Shown here piece by piece: positions 8,650-17,044 of a stretch of 36,526 nt of DNA. This stretch comes from JBAZDC01 sp041654595. Its GTDB lineage: Bacteria; Pseudomonadota; Gammaproteobacteria; Burkholderiales; Burkholderiaceae_B. Under the pieces are notes generated by a model. That model was not told the DNA's origin, searched no databases, and saw nothing but the letters and a program-made list of their open reading frames with translations. Both the position numbers and the translations under genes were made by a program. How positions within the stretch are numbered: the first letter of the stretch is position 1; each line of letters opens with the position of its first letter. The DNA lies in the NCBI GenBank assembly GCA_964551305.1, contig CAZKBT010000034.1:1-36526 (forward strand), given 5' to 3'.

Positions 8650-9505
8650 GCAACTGACCTTATTCCCTGCATTTACCCCGCCAGACCCCTCTCCCGTCGA
8701 CACGACGCCCGTTGTATCCGGCACGGTCATACCGACGCCCGCGCCGCCCGAGCTCCCGCCCAATGCCCGCTGGCGCGTCGTCGGGACCGTCCGGCAACCC
8801 ATCGGCTTCATCCTGCTGCGCTCCAGGCGCAAGAGCATAGGCCTGAGCGTCGATGACGACGGCCTGCGCGTCACGGCGCCCGGTTGGGTAACCCTGAATC
8901 AGATAGACCAGGCGGTCAAGGAAAAGGCCCGCTGGATCCTGAGCAAGCTGGCGCTGCGCCAGGCCCGGCAGCAGCACCTGGCCACCGCCGAAACGCTATG
9001 GCAGGACGGCGGCACCATTCCCTACCTTGGAAAGCGCATCATGCTAAGCCTGGCGTCGGCGCAGAAATCGCCGCAGTTCGACGGCGCGCCCTTCGCCCCG
9101 CTCGAAGGCGACAAGCTGCGCCTGCCCTTGCCGATGCACGCGGACCGCCACCGCGTGCGCGACAGCGTGCACGCCTGGCTGCAGCATCAGGCAAGCATCT
9201 GGTTCGCGCAACGCCTCGACCACTTCCTGGAAAAAGGCCAGCTGACAATGCGCCGCTGGCGGCTTTCGGGCGCGACCACCCGATGGGGATCCTGCAGCAG
9301 CGAAGGCAATATCATGTTGAACTGGCGGCTGATACACTTTGACGTCGACGTCATCGATTACGTGATCGCCCACGAAATCGCCCACTTGAAGGAAATGAAT
9401 CACAGCAAGGACTTTTGGCGCGAAGTCGGGCGCCTGATGCCGGGATTCGAATCGGCGCGCGCCATCCTGCGCCGCCACGACCCCGGATCCCTGCCGCTGA
9501 TTTGA
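8636..9505 (+). CDS. YgjP-like (DUF45) zinc metallopeptidase domain protein
   Basis: The 289-residue protein has the YgjP/DUF45 (WLM-like) metalloprotease fold. The zinc motif HEIAH (246-250) is followed by LKEMNHSKDFW, with H256 as the likely third ligand, and preceded by the family block GATTRWGSCSSEGNIMLNWR. The first 45 residues are proline/threonine-rich and probably disordered. There is no signal peptide, so it should be cytoplasmic. The substrate is unknown; relatives in the SprT/Wss1 clan act on DNA-protein adducts, but that is only an analogy. Its ATG overlaps the end of the acyltransferase gene by 14 bases, and gloA follows 32 bases later. Confidence 0.9.
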   Translation: MSELEQLTLFPAFTPPDPSPVDTTPVVSGTVIPTPAPPELPPNARWRVVGTVRQPIGFILLRSRRKSIGLSVDDDGLRVTAPGWVTLNQIDQAVKEKARWILSKLALRQARQQHLATAETLWQDGGTIPYLGKRIMLSLASAQKSPQFDGAPFAPLEGDKLRLPLPMHADRHRVRDSVHAWLQHQASIWFAQRLDHFLEKGQLTMRRWRLSGATTRWGSCSSEGNIMLNWRLIHFDVDVIDYVIAHEIAHLKEMNHSKDFWREVGRLMPGFESARAILRRHDPGSLPLI

Positions 9506-9537
9506 ACCGGCCGCGCCATTTTTCAGGAGTAACAACC

Positions 9538-9924
9538 ATGCGCCTATTACACACCATGCTACGCGTCGTCGATCTGGACTCATCGCTGTCGTTCTACCGC
9601 GATGTTCTGGGCATGAGGCTGCTGCGCAAGCAGGACTATCCGGAAGGCCGCTTCACGCTGGCGTTCGTCGGCTACCAGGACGAAAGCGAAGGCGCCGTCA
9701 TCGAGCTCACGCACAATTGGGATACTAAGTCCTACGAGCTGGGCAACGCGTTTGGCCACATCGCCCTGGAAGTCGAGGATGCCTATGAAGCCTGTGCCCG
9801 CATTAAAGCGCGCGGCGGCAACGTCGTGCGTGAAGCCGGTCCCATGAAGCACGGCACGACCGTCATTGCCTTCGTCGAAGATCCCGATGGCTACAAGATC
9901 GAACTGATACAGCGCAAGAGCTGA
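9538..9924 (+). CDS. gloA: Lactoylglutathione lyase (glyoxalase I)
   Basis: GloA isomerises the hemithioacetal of methylglyoxal and glutathione to S-lactoylglutathione, the first step of methylglyoxal detoxification. The 128-residue protein keeps all four metal ligands at the same numbers as E. coli GloA: H5, E56, H74 and E122. Short bacterial enzymes of this type usually use Ni(II) rather than Zn. The start is set by AGGAG about nine bases before ATG 9538; the frame is open further upstream but without family similarity. It follows the metalloprotease gene on the same strand and precedes the SpmAB-like gene by 37 bases. Confidence 0.96.
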   Translation: MRLLHTMLRVVDLDSSLSFYRDVLGMRLLRKQDYPEGRFTLAFVGYQDESEGAVIELTHNWDTKSYELGNAFGHIALEVEDAYEACARIKARGGNVVREAGPMKHGTTVIAFVEDPDGYKIELIQRKS

Positions 9925-9961
9925 CCTCCGGCATTCAACGAACACCGGGAAACGCAATCCC

Positions 9962-11191
9962 ATGCTCAATACGATCTGGCTGGCTTTCTTCCTGGTGGCG
10001 GGCGTCAGCGGGTTCTATCAATGGATAGCCCTGGGCGACGCGGAAATCTTCACGCGCATCGTCGCCAGCCTTTTTTCCATGGCCAAGCTGTCCGTGGAAT
10101 TGATGATATTGCTGTTCGGGACGCTGACGCTATGGCTGGGCTTCTTGCGTATCGCTGAAGCGGCCGGACTGATCACGCTCCTGGGCCGGGCCATCAGCCC
10201 CTTGTTGACCCGCTTGATGCCCGAGGTGCCGCGCAACCATCCGGCGCTCGGGTTGATCACGCTGAACTTCGCGGCCAACGGCATAGGCCTGGACAACGCC
10301 GCCACGCCCATCGGCCTGCGCGCCATGAAAGAGCTGCAAAGCCTGAATCCCGACCCCGGAACGGCCACCAACGCGCAGATCCTGTTTCTCGTGCTCAACG
10401 CATCGTCATTGACCGTGCTGCCCGTCACCATTTTCATGTATCGCGCGCAGCAAGGGGCGGTCGATCCCACGCTGGTGTTCCTGCCCATTCTGCTTGCCAC
10501 CAGCGCATCCACGCTGGCGGGTTTGCTGTCGGTGGCGCTCGTGCAGCGCATCAAGCTGCACGATCCCGTCCTGCTGGCATGGCTCGGCAGCTTGGCGCTG
10601 CTATTGTGCGGTTTCATCGCATTGCTGGCCACCCTGACCCAGACGGCGATCGCCGCCGTATCCTCGCTGATGGGAAATCTATCGCTTTTCAGCATCATCC
10701 TCCTGTTCCTGATCGCAGGATGGCGCAAGAAAGTCCCGGTGTACGAGGCCTTCGTCGACGGCGCCAAGGAAGGCTTCGCCATCGCGCGCGATCTGCTGCC
10801 CTATCTGGTCGCGATGCTGTGCGCCATAGGCGTGCTCAGGGCCTCCGGCTCCCTGGATCTACTCCTGGAAGGCATACGCTGGCTGGTCACGACGGCGGGT
10901 ATGGATGCGCGCTTCGTCGACGCCCTCCCCACGGCGCTGGCCAAGCCGTTCTCGGGCAGCGCGGCGCGCGCGCTGCTGATAGAAACCATGCAGCATTTCG
11001 GCGTGGACAGTTTTCCGGCTCTGGTCGCCGCCACGGTCCAGGGCAGCACGGAAACGACTTTCTACGTCCTGGCCGTGTACTTCGGCTCCGTCGGCATACA
11101 ACGCGCCCGCCACGCCGTGGGGTGCGCACTGATCTCCGACCTGGCGGGCATCGTCGCCGCCATCGCCGTCTGCTATTGGTTCTTCGGCTAG
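9962..11191 (+). CDS. Fused SpmA-SpmB-like spore maturation/nucleoside-recognition membrane protein
   Basis: This is a 409-residue polytopic membrane protein with about ten hydrophobic segments. The N-terminal half resembles SpmA (GLITLNFAANGIGLDNAATP, then ILFLVLNASSLTVLP). The C-terminal half resembles SpmB (EAFVDGAKEGFAIARDLLPYLVAML, split here only for reference as EAFVDGAKEGF and RDLLPYLVAML, and QGSTETTFYVLAVYFG). Both halves contain the Gate/nucleoside-recognition domain. In Bacillus, spmA and spmB act in spore-core dehydration. A fused form occurs in many non-sporulating proteobacteria, where its substrate is unknown, so transport is an inference. Its TAG stop lies inside the palindrome CTAG shared with the stop of the convergent rsmA gene. 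Confidence 0.87.
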   Translation: MLNTIWLAFFLVAGVSGFYQWIALGDAEIFTRIVASLFSMAKLSVELMILLFGTLTLWLGFLRIAEAAGLITLLGRAISPLLTRLMPEVPRNHPALGLITLNFAANGIGLDNAATPIGLRAMKELQSLNPDPGTATNAQILFLVLNASSLTVLPVTIFMYRAQQGAVDPTLVFLPILLATSASTLAGLLSVALVQRIKLHDPVLLAWLGSLALLLCGFIALLATLTQTAIAAVSSLMGNLSLFSIILLFLIAGWRKKVPVYEAFVDGAKEGFAIARDLLPYLVAMLCAIGVLRASGSLDLLLEGIRWLVTTAGMDARFVDALPTALAKPFSGSAARALLIETMQHFGVDSFPALVAATVQGSTETTFYVLAVYFGSVGIQRARHAVGCALISDLAGIVAAIAVCYWFFG

Positions 11192-11970
11192 TCGAACACG
11201 CCCGCGTCGACCAGCGCGTCGGCCAGCGTCATGAACTGCGCAACCGACAAGACTTCCGCCCGGGCCGTGGGCTCCACCCCGAGCGCCTCCCAATCCAGCA
11301 AAGCGGCCCAATCGCCCAGTCCGCGCCTGAGCATCTTGCGCCGCTGATTGAAGGCGCGGGCCACCAGTTGTTCAAAAGCCTTTTCGCTACGTGGACGCCG
11401 ACGCGTATCCGGCAACGGCACCATGCGCACGACGGCGGAAACCACACGGGGCGGCGGGTCGAAAGCCTCCGGCGGCACGTCGAACAATTTTTGCATGGCA
11501 TATCGCGACCGCAGCATCACCGATAAGCGGCCATAATCCGCGCTGCCCGGCTCGGCCACCATGCGATCGATCACTTCGCGCTGCAGCATGAAATGCTGAT
11601 CCCTTACCCGGTCGGCGCAGGACAGCAAATGAAAAAGCAAGGGACTGGAGATGTTGTAGGGCAAATTGCCGACGATGCGCAGATCACTGCCCAGGCTGGC
11701 GAAATCGACCTCCAGAGCGTCGGCCTGCACGACCGTCAAGCGTTGTTCCGGATACTGGTTGCGCAAACGCGCCGCCAGATCGCGATCGATCTCCACGACC
11801 GTCAAATGCTCCAGCGCCTGCATCAACGGCTGAGTCAGCGCCGACAAGCCCGGGCCGATTTCGATCATGGCATCGCCGCGCTGCGGCGAAATTCCGCGCA
11901 TGATGGCGTCGATCACCGCCTCATCGACGAGAAAATGCTGCCCGAACCGCTTACGTGCCTGATGAGCCAT
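11188..11970 (-). CDS. rsmA: 16S rRNA (adenine1518-N6/adenine1519-N6)-dimethyltransferase
   Basis: RsmA (KsgA) dimethylates two adjacent adenines near the 3' end of 16S rRNA during 30S maturation, using S-adenosylmethionine. The 260-residue protein starts with the family block RKRFGQHFL. It has the SAM-binding motif IEIGPGLSALT, the acidic VVEID, and the catalytic NLPYNIS. The C-terminal helical domain has FNQRRKMLRRGL. It is the last gene of lptD-surA-rsmA, starting 6 bases after the surA stop. Its own stop shares the sequence CTAG with the stop of the opposing SpmAB-like gene, a convergent overlap of four bases. Confidence 0.97.
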   Translation of the reverse strand: MAHQARKRFGQHFLVDEAVIDAIMRGISPQRGDAMIEIGPGLSALTQPLMQALEHLTVVEIDRDLAARLRNQYPEQRLTVVQADALEVDFASLGSDLRIVGNLPYNISSPLLFHLLSCADRVRDQHFMLQREVIDRMVAEPGSADYGRLSVMLRSRYAMQKLFDVPPEAFDPPPRVVSAVVRMVPLPDTRRRPRSEKAFEQLVARAFNQRRKMLRRGLGDWAALLDWEALGVEPTARAEVLSVAQFMTLADALVDAGVFD

Positions 11971-11976
11971 CGAACA

Positions 11977-13455
11977 TCAACGATTGCGATTGGCTTCGGG
12001 ATCGAGACGGTTGTCGATGTATGCCTGGCCCCGCAGCTGATTCAGCCAATCCTCGAACGCCGGCTCCGCACGGCGCTCGAACAGGAATTGGCGGGCCTGC
12101 ATGCGGCGGAACTCGTTTTCCATGTTCCTCGTGCGGCGCTCCAGAACCTGGATCAAATGCCAGCCGAACTGGGACTGCACCGGCTCGCTGATCTGGCCCG
12201 GCTGCAGCTCATTCATGGCTTGCTCGAAAGCGGGCACCGTTTCGCCCGGCGTCAGCCAGCCCAGGTCCCCGCCCTGAGGCGCCGACGTGTCTTCGGAATG
12301 GCGGCGCGCCAGATCCTCGAAAGATTCGTTATTGTTCAAGCGCATCCGGATCTGCTCCAGGCGGGCCTTGGCCTGCTCGTCGTTCATGACCTTGGAGGTC
12401 TTGATCAGGATGTGGCGCGCATGCGTCTGCGTGACCATCATTGGCCCTTGCTGCTGCGCCCCGGCGGCGCCATTACCCATCTGTGCGCCCGGCGCGGGCG
12501 ACGTCCCCGGCGCCGAACCCGCCTGTTGGCGAGCGGTGACTTTGAGAATGTGAAAACCGTTGCCGCTCTGGACGATGTCGCTGACCTGGCCGGGCTGCAG
12601 ATTCTGGGTGGCCTTCAGGAACAGCTCGGGCCAGCCCTCTTCGGGACGGGTCCCCAGATCGCCGCCGTTGAGCGCCTGCGGATCATCCGAGGACGAGGCC
12701 GCCACACCGGCGAAATCCGCGCCCTGGCGCAAGCGAGCGAGTATCGACTCCGCGCGTGCGCGCAGCTCGCGCACGCGGTTAGGCGGCGAGCCTTCCGGCA
12801 CCGCCACCAGGATCTGCGCCAGGCTCAGCACGGTCGGGCCCGTCGCCTGCGGGGGCTGCGGCTGGCCCGGCGCCGCCAAGCCGGCGGACTGCTGGCGGCC
12901 TTGATTCTTGAGGAATGCGTCGATTTCCGCATCCGAAATCATGATCGTGCCGTCGACGACCCGCTGGCGCATCATGTCGTTTCGCACTTCCTGGCGCAAG
13001 GTCGCCAAATACGCATCCCACGGCACACCCGATTTTTCGACCTCTTCGCGCAGCTTCTGCACCGAAATCCGGTTGCGCTCCGCAACGCTCTGGGCGGCCC
13101 GATCCACGTGGGCTTGCGTCACCTCGATGCCCAGCCGCTCGGCTTCCTGCGCCTCGATTTCGTCATTGATCATGCGCTGCAAGACCTGCCTGCGCAAGAT
13201 ATCGAGGTCGGGCACGGGAATGTTCTGCCTGGCCAATTGCTGTTGCACGGCCTTCGTCTGCACGTCGAGCTGCCTGAACGTAATGACCTTCTTGTTCACC
13301 ACGGCCGCGATGCCGTCCACGGCCTGGGGTCCGCTCGGGCTCGCAGCTGCATTGGCGGGCGCGTTCCTGGACTGCGCGGCAAACGCGGTGTTCAACGCCA
13401 AGGCACCCAACAAAGACACGGCAAGGATTCGCCGCTTAGTATGCAAACTACGCAT
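11977..13455 (-). CDS. surA: Periplasmic chaperone and peptidyl-prolyl isomerase SurA
   Basis: SurA escorts outer-membrane proteins, including LptD, across the periplasm. The 492-residue precursor has a Sec signal peptide (about 1-26, ending TAFA before AQS), an N-terminal chaperone domain (about 45-185), and two parvulin domains (about 208-308 and 343-455, the second with ARHILIK, GGDLGWLTPGE and FGWHLIQVLE). An Ala/Gly/Gln-rich linker of about 30 residues joins the parvulin domains, making it longer than E. coli SurA (428). GAGAGG lies eight bases before the ATG. That ATG overlaps the lptD stop by one base, so the chaperone is coupled to one of its main clients. Confidence 0.96.
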   Translation of the reverse strand: MRSLHTKRRILAVSLLGALALNTAFAAQSRNAPANAAASPSGPQAVDGIAAVVNKKVITFRQLDVQTKAVQQQLARQNIPVPDLDILRRQVLQRMINDEIEAQEAERLGIEVTQAHVDRAAQSVAERNRISVQKLREEVEKSGVPWDAYLATLRQEVRNDMMRQRVVDGTIMISDAEIDAFLKNQGRQQSAGLAAPGQPQPPQATGPTVLSLAQILVAVPEGSPPNRVRELRARAESILARLRQGADFAGVAASSSDDPQALNGGDLGTRPEEGWPELFLKATQNLQPGQVSDIVQSGNGFHILKVTARQQAGSAPGTSPAPGAQMGNGAAGAQQQGPMMVTQTHARHILIKTSKVMNDEQAKARLEQIRMRLNNNESFEDLARRHSEDTSAPQGGDLGWLTPGETVPAFEQAMNELQPGQISEPVQSQFGWHLIQVLERRTRNMENEFRRMQARQFLFERRAEPAFEDWLNQLRGQAYIDNRLDPEANRNR

Positions 13456-15860
13456 TATTCATACCTCTCGAAAGTGGTTGTATCCGGTATAGGCGGCGTA
13501 ATGGATTGATAGGTTCCGATCCGGTCGCGCAGTAAGCGCATGGGGTCCGTGCCCAACGAACCCAGGCCCGACAGCTCCAACTGGAAAAACATGGCGGTGT
13601 TGTAATCGCTGGCCGACACGGCATAACGCTGGAACACGACGCGCGCGGCCCAGCAGCAATCGCCCTTGTATTCCAGCCCGAAAATGGACTGTGTGCTGCG
13701 TTTTTCCGCCAGCGAATAATCATAGCGGCCCAGTGCATAGAACCCGTTGCTCAAGGGCCACTGCCCCGTTACGCTGATCTGCTCACGCGTCAAGTTATTT
13801 TCGGGATCGAAGACGAAATTGGGATTGTCGATCTGGCGCGGATCGCGCTCGTAGCGATACGAGGCCGCCAGACTGGCCAGGCGCTTGGGTTCCCAGCGAA
13901 AGCCCGCCGCCATTCTATTTCTGTCGCGCGACTCGGGATTGAACTGCGCATCGAACCTTACGTTCAGCGTGTCCGTCAGCGCCGCGTTCATGCCGACCAG
14001 ATAATCGGATTTTTTATTCGTCCGCCCTTTGTCGTAGAGCGTCACCAGCCTGTCGCGGAAGTAAATCCGCTGGGCGGCGGACAAGGACAGCCGCTCGAAG
14101 CCGCTTTCCCCATCCAGCCACCGGGTGGTCAGACCCAAGGTCAACTGATTGGCATCTGCGATCCGGTCCCAGCCGCCGCTGAAAATGTTCTCGTCGAAAG
14201 CCTGCGCGAAATTGAAAGCCGCCAGACTGGTGTCGTAGACGGGCAACTCGGACTGGTCCTTGTAAGGCACGTACAAATAGTAGGCGCGAGGCTCCAGCGT
14301 CTGGATCGCGGCGTTGCCGAACAGGCTGGTGTCGCGTTCGAACGTCATGCCCGAATCGAGCGACATGATGGGCAGCACGCGTGATTGCGTGCGCGGCCGA
14401 TCCGCCACGCCCGGATACCAGTCGGTATGGTATTGGCTCATGTGCAGGCCGGCCTTGGGCGTCACGTACCATCCCGCCTTGACGATGGGATAGGCTACCG
14501 TCGTATACGACGAAAAACGGGAACCCGTCCTGTTCGTGCCATAGTCGGCCAAAGGCCCGCCCTCTCGATAGGGATCGAACTTGGACAGGACGCCCGAATA
14601 ATACGGCCGCTCGAAACGCGTTGCATAGTTGTCCGACACCACGTCGAAACCACCCCAGTTATACCGCTCTGCGGTCACGGACAATTCGGGCAATTTATCG
14701 TAGGCCGGAGCGACGTAGCGGTCATCCTCGTCCTGCAAGGTCTGATAGGTATACGTCTGCAGGTAGGCACGGAAATACTTATAGCCGCTCCAGTTCAGCC
14801 TGGCCGAGCTGGGCAGTTGGTTCATCGTTGCCTCGTTGATGCCGAACGATGAAAAATCGCGAAAATAATTGTCGTCCGATACCCGCCTGACGTCGTACGC
14901 GGCGCTGAACCCGCCGCCCAGCCTGTGCTGGTGCCGCAGGATGTACATCCAGCGCTTGCGGTCGTCCAGCTGATCCTTGGCCAGATAGGTGCCGTACAGA
15001 TCACCCGAATACCGTTCGCCGAGATAGCGGAACTCGCCGCCCATCTGCAGTCCGCGCTTGCTCATGTAGCGCGGGGTCAAGGTGGCGTCGTAGTTCGGCG
15101 CGATGTTGAAGTAATAGGGCAGGGTAAATTCAAACCCGCCTTTGGACGAAGTGCCGTAAGTCGGCAGCAGGAAGCCGGACTTGCGTTCCTTGCGCAAAGG
15201 AAAGGTCAGATAGGGCGAATACAGGATGGGCATGCCCTTGAAATAGAGCAAGCCATGGCGCGCAATGCCTTCGTTTTCGTCAAAATGCAGGTCCACGCGA
15301 CTGGATTTGATATACCAGGACGGCTCGGGGCACGGGCAGCCGGAATAGGTCACATCGGCCAGGCGCATATGGTCGCGGCTGAAGATGTCGGCCTTGGACG
15401 CCTCTCCGGCGCCGGACGAAACGAGCCAGAAATTCGGATCCTGGACTTCCCCGGTCTCGCTGTCCAGGTTGTACTTCAGGTCCGGACCTTTGACGATGCT
15501 GCCGTCGCGCATGATCAGGCCATTGCCGCGCACGCGCACGTCTCCCGTCGATTGACGGTAGTCGATCCGATCGCCTTTCACGACCGAGTCGATGCGCCTT
15601 ACCTCGGCGCCGCCTTCAAGCGTGGTCAGGCCGTCCTCGTCCGTGCGCAGATCATCGCCCACCAGAAACGACGTCATCTGGTCGTCTTCCAGCTTGTGCA
15701 CCCGCAGCTTCGAATCCATACGCAAACCCGGCGCGCTGGACAATGCCGTCGCGCTTTCCAGGGACGACTGCGCCCCGGCCGCTGAAACGCAGCCGGCCGT
15801 CAAAAAGATCGTCCACCATACCAAACGCACGAGAATACTGTCTCCGGATAAACTGGCCAT
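13455..15860 (-). CDS. lptD: LPS-assembly outer-membrane protein LptD
   Basis: LptD, with LptE, inserts lipopolysaccharide into the outer leaflet. The 801-residue precursor has a signal peptide (about 1-30), an N-terminal OstA-type beta-jellyroll (about 50-170; LEGGAEVRRIDS, GDRIDYRQSTGDV), and a long beta-barrel rich in alternating aromatic residues. The family block YSPYLTFPLRKERKSGFL is present. After the signal peptide there are only four cysteines: C175 and C177 (SGCPCPEP) and the adjacent pair C735-C736. The barrel-side CC pair is conserved with E. coli, but no cysteine matches E. coli C31. It is the first gene of lptD-surA-rsmA and diverges from amgK. Confidence 0.95.
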   Translation of the reverse strand: MASLSGDSILVRLVWWTIFLTAGCVSAAGAQSSLESATALSSAPGLRMDSKLRVHKLEDDQMTSFLVGDDLRTDEDGLTTLEGGAEVRRIDSVVKGDRIDYRQSTGDVRVRGNGLIMRDGSIVKGPDLKYNLDSETGEVQDPNFWLVSSGAGEASKADIFSRDHMRLADVTYSGCPCPEPSWYIKSSRVDLHFDENEGIARHGLLYFKGMPILYSPYLTFPLRKERKSGFLLPTYGTSSKGGFEFTLPYYFNIAPNYDATLTPRYMSKRGLQMGGEFRYLGERYSGDLYGTYLAKDQLDDRKRWMYILRHQHRLGGGFSAAYDVRRVSDDNYFRDFSSFGINEATMNQLPSSARLNWSGYKYFRAYLQTYTYQTLQDEDDRYVAPAYDKLPELSVTAERYNWGGFDVVSDNYATRFERPYYSGVLSKFDPYREGGPLADYGTNRTGSRFSSYTTVAYPIVKAGWYVTPKAGLHMSQYHTDWYPGVADRPRTQSRVLPIMSLDSGMTFERDTSLFGNAAIQTLEPRAYYLYVPYKDQSELPVYDTSLAAFNFAQAFDENIFSGGWDRIADANQLTLGLTTRWLDGESGFERLSLSAAQRIYFRDRLVTLYDKGRTNKKSDYLVGMNAALTDTLNVRFDAQFNPESRDRNRMAAGFRWEPKRLASLAASYRYERDPRQIDNPNFVFDPENNLTREQISVTGQWPLSNGFYALGRYDYSLAEKRSTQSIFGLEYKGDCCWAARVVFQRYAVSASDYNTAMFFQLELSGLGSLGTDPMRLLRDRIGTYQSITPPIPDTTTFERYE

Positions 15861-15902
15861 ATTTTGGCATACCCGCCAAACTGTCAGGATTGGCGACCCG
15901 GT

Positions 15903-15908
15903 ATTATA
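15903..15908 (-). promoter_or_regulatory. Candidate -10 box for lptD
   Basis: Read on the minus strand this is a perfect TATAAT, 43 bases before the lptD ATG, in an AT-rich patch of the 125-base lptD/amgK divergent region. No good -35 box is visible at 16-18 bases, so the site may need an activator or may be chance. I found no clear RpoE-type promoter for lptD here. Confidence 0.3.
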
Positions 15909-15985
15909 GTTAATAGTTGGAATACCACGATTGCATTCCTGATTATCATTACTTCACCGCCGCATCCTTACCGCCTTCTCTCTTT

Positions 15986-17044
15986 ATGGACAACTCCCAA
16001 CGCAGCAATACCGATGCGCGATACGCCGATCTGACCGACTGGCTGACGCGGCATGCCGGGCAATTCGACCTGGACCTGAACACGCTGGCGCCCGCCTCCA
16101 GCGACGCCAGCTTTCGCCGCTACTTCAGGCTGGCCGCCGGGGCATCGACCGTGATCGCGATGGATGCGCCGCCGCCCCACGAAGACTGCCGGCCTTTCGT
16201 GCATGTCACGCAGCTGCTGAAAGACGCGGGTTCGCGCGTGCCCGACATCCTGGCCCAGGACCTGGAGCGGGGTTTCCTGCTGCTATCCGACCTGGGCCGT
16301 CATACGTATTACCAAGCCGTGCAATCGGGCATCGACGACGGCGGGCTCCAGGCCTTGTATCGCAACGCGCTGGACGCCCTGGTGCGTCTGCAACACGCCG
16401 ACGCCCGCAGCCTGCCAGTTTACGACGGCGCGCGGCTGACCCAGGAGCTGGAGGTCTTCACGCATTGGTACGCGCATGTCCACTGCGCGGCAACGCTGAG
16501 CAACGAGGACGCCGACATGCTGTCCGCCTTGTTCGCCACGCTCACCGCCGACAACGCGCAGCAGCCCCGCGTGCTGGTGCACCGCGACTTCCATTCGCCC
16601 AACCTGATGGTTCCCACGACACAGCACGACGGCGGCCTTTCCGCCACCGGCGTCATCGACTTCCAGGACGCCTTGTCCGGCCCCATCACCTATGATATCG
16701 CATCGCTGGTCATGGACGCCCGCACGACCTGGGAAGAGCCGCAGCAACTGGATTGGGCCATACGCTACTGGGAAGCCGCCAAGGCCGCGGGATTGCCGGT
16801 CGATCCGGACTTCGCCGAATTTCACCGAGCCTACGAATGGATGAGCCTGCAGCGCAATCTGCGCATCCTGGGCGTCTTTTCGCGCCTCTCGCACCGGGAC
16901 GGCAAGCACCATTACCTGGACCACATGCCGAGGGTCATGGCTTACGTGCGCCAGGTCGCCGGCCGCTACGGGGCGTTTCGCCCGCTGCTCAAGCTGCTCG
17001 ACAGGCTGGAAAACCGGCAGACCGTCGACGGGTATACGTTCTGA
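15986..17044 (+). CDS. amgK: Anomeric N-acetylmuramate/N-acetylglucosamine kinase
   Basis: AmgK phosphorylates the anomeric carbon of MurNAc and GlcNAc recovered from peptidoglycan. In Pseudomonas this feeds a recycling route to UDP-MurNAc that bypasses de novo synthesis and fosfomycin. The 352-residue protein has the aminoglycoside-phosphotransferase fold, with catalytic loop HRDFHSPN (H199, D201, N206) and metal-binding GVIDFQDA (D225). I assign AmgK rather than a generic phosphotransferase because murU starts in its stop codon (TGATG) and because the pair sits divergent from lptD, as in Pseudomonas. The start is ATG 15986; the frame is open back to a TTG at 15917, without a good ribosome site. 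Confidence 0.88.
   Translation: MDNSQRSNTDARYADLTDWLTRHAGQFDLDLNTLAPASSDASFRRYFRLAAGASTVIAMDAPPPHEDCRPFVHVTQLLKDAGSRVPDILAQDLERGFLLLSDLGRHTYYQAVQSGIDDGGLQALYRNALDALVRLQHADARSLPVYDGARLTQELEVFTHWYAHVHCAATLSNEDADMLSALFATLTADNAQQPRVLVHRDFHSPNLMVPTTQHDGGLSATGVIDFQDALSGPITYDIASLVMDARTTWEEPQQLDWAIRYWEAAKAAGLPVDPDFAEFHRAYEWMSLQRNLRILGVFSRLSHRDGKHHYLDHMPRVMAYVRQVAGRYGAFRPLLKLLDRLENRQTVDGYTF

Noticed and set aside
11593..13509. Long open frame on the plus strand opposite rsmA and surA
   Set aside because: It spans two well-supported genes and has Arg/His/Leu-rich composition typical of antisense frames.
15941..15951. GATTATCATTA upstream of amgK, resembling part of a Fur box
   Set aside because: Only one half matches, there is no flanking symmetry, and iron control of amgK has no supporting context.
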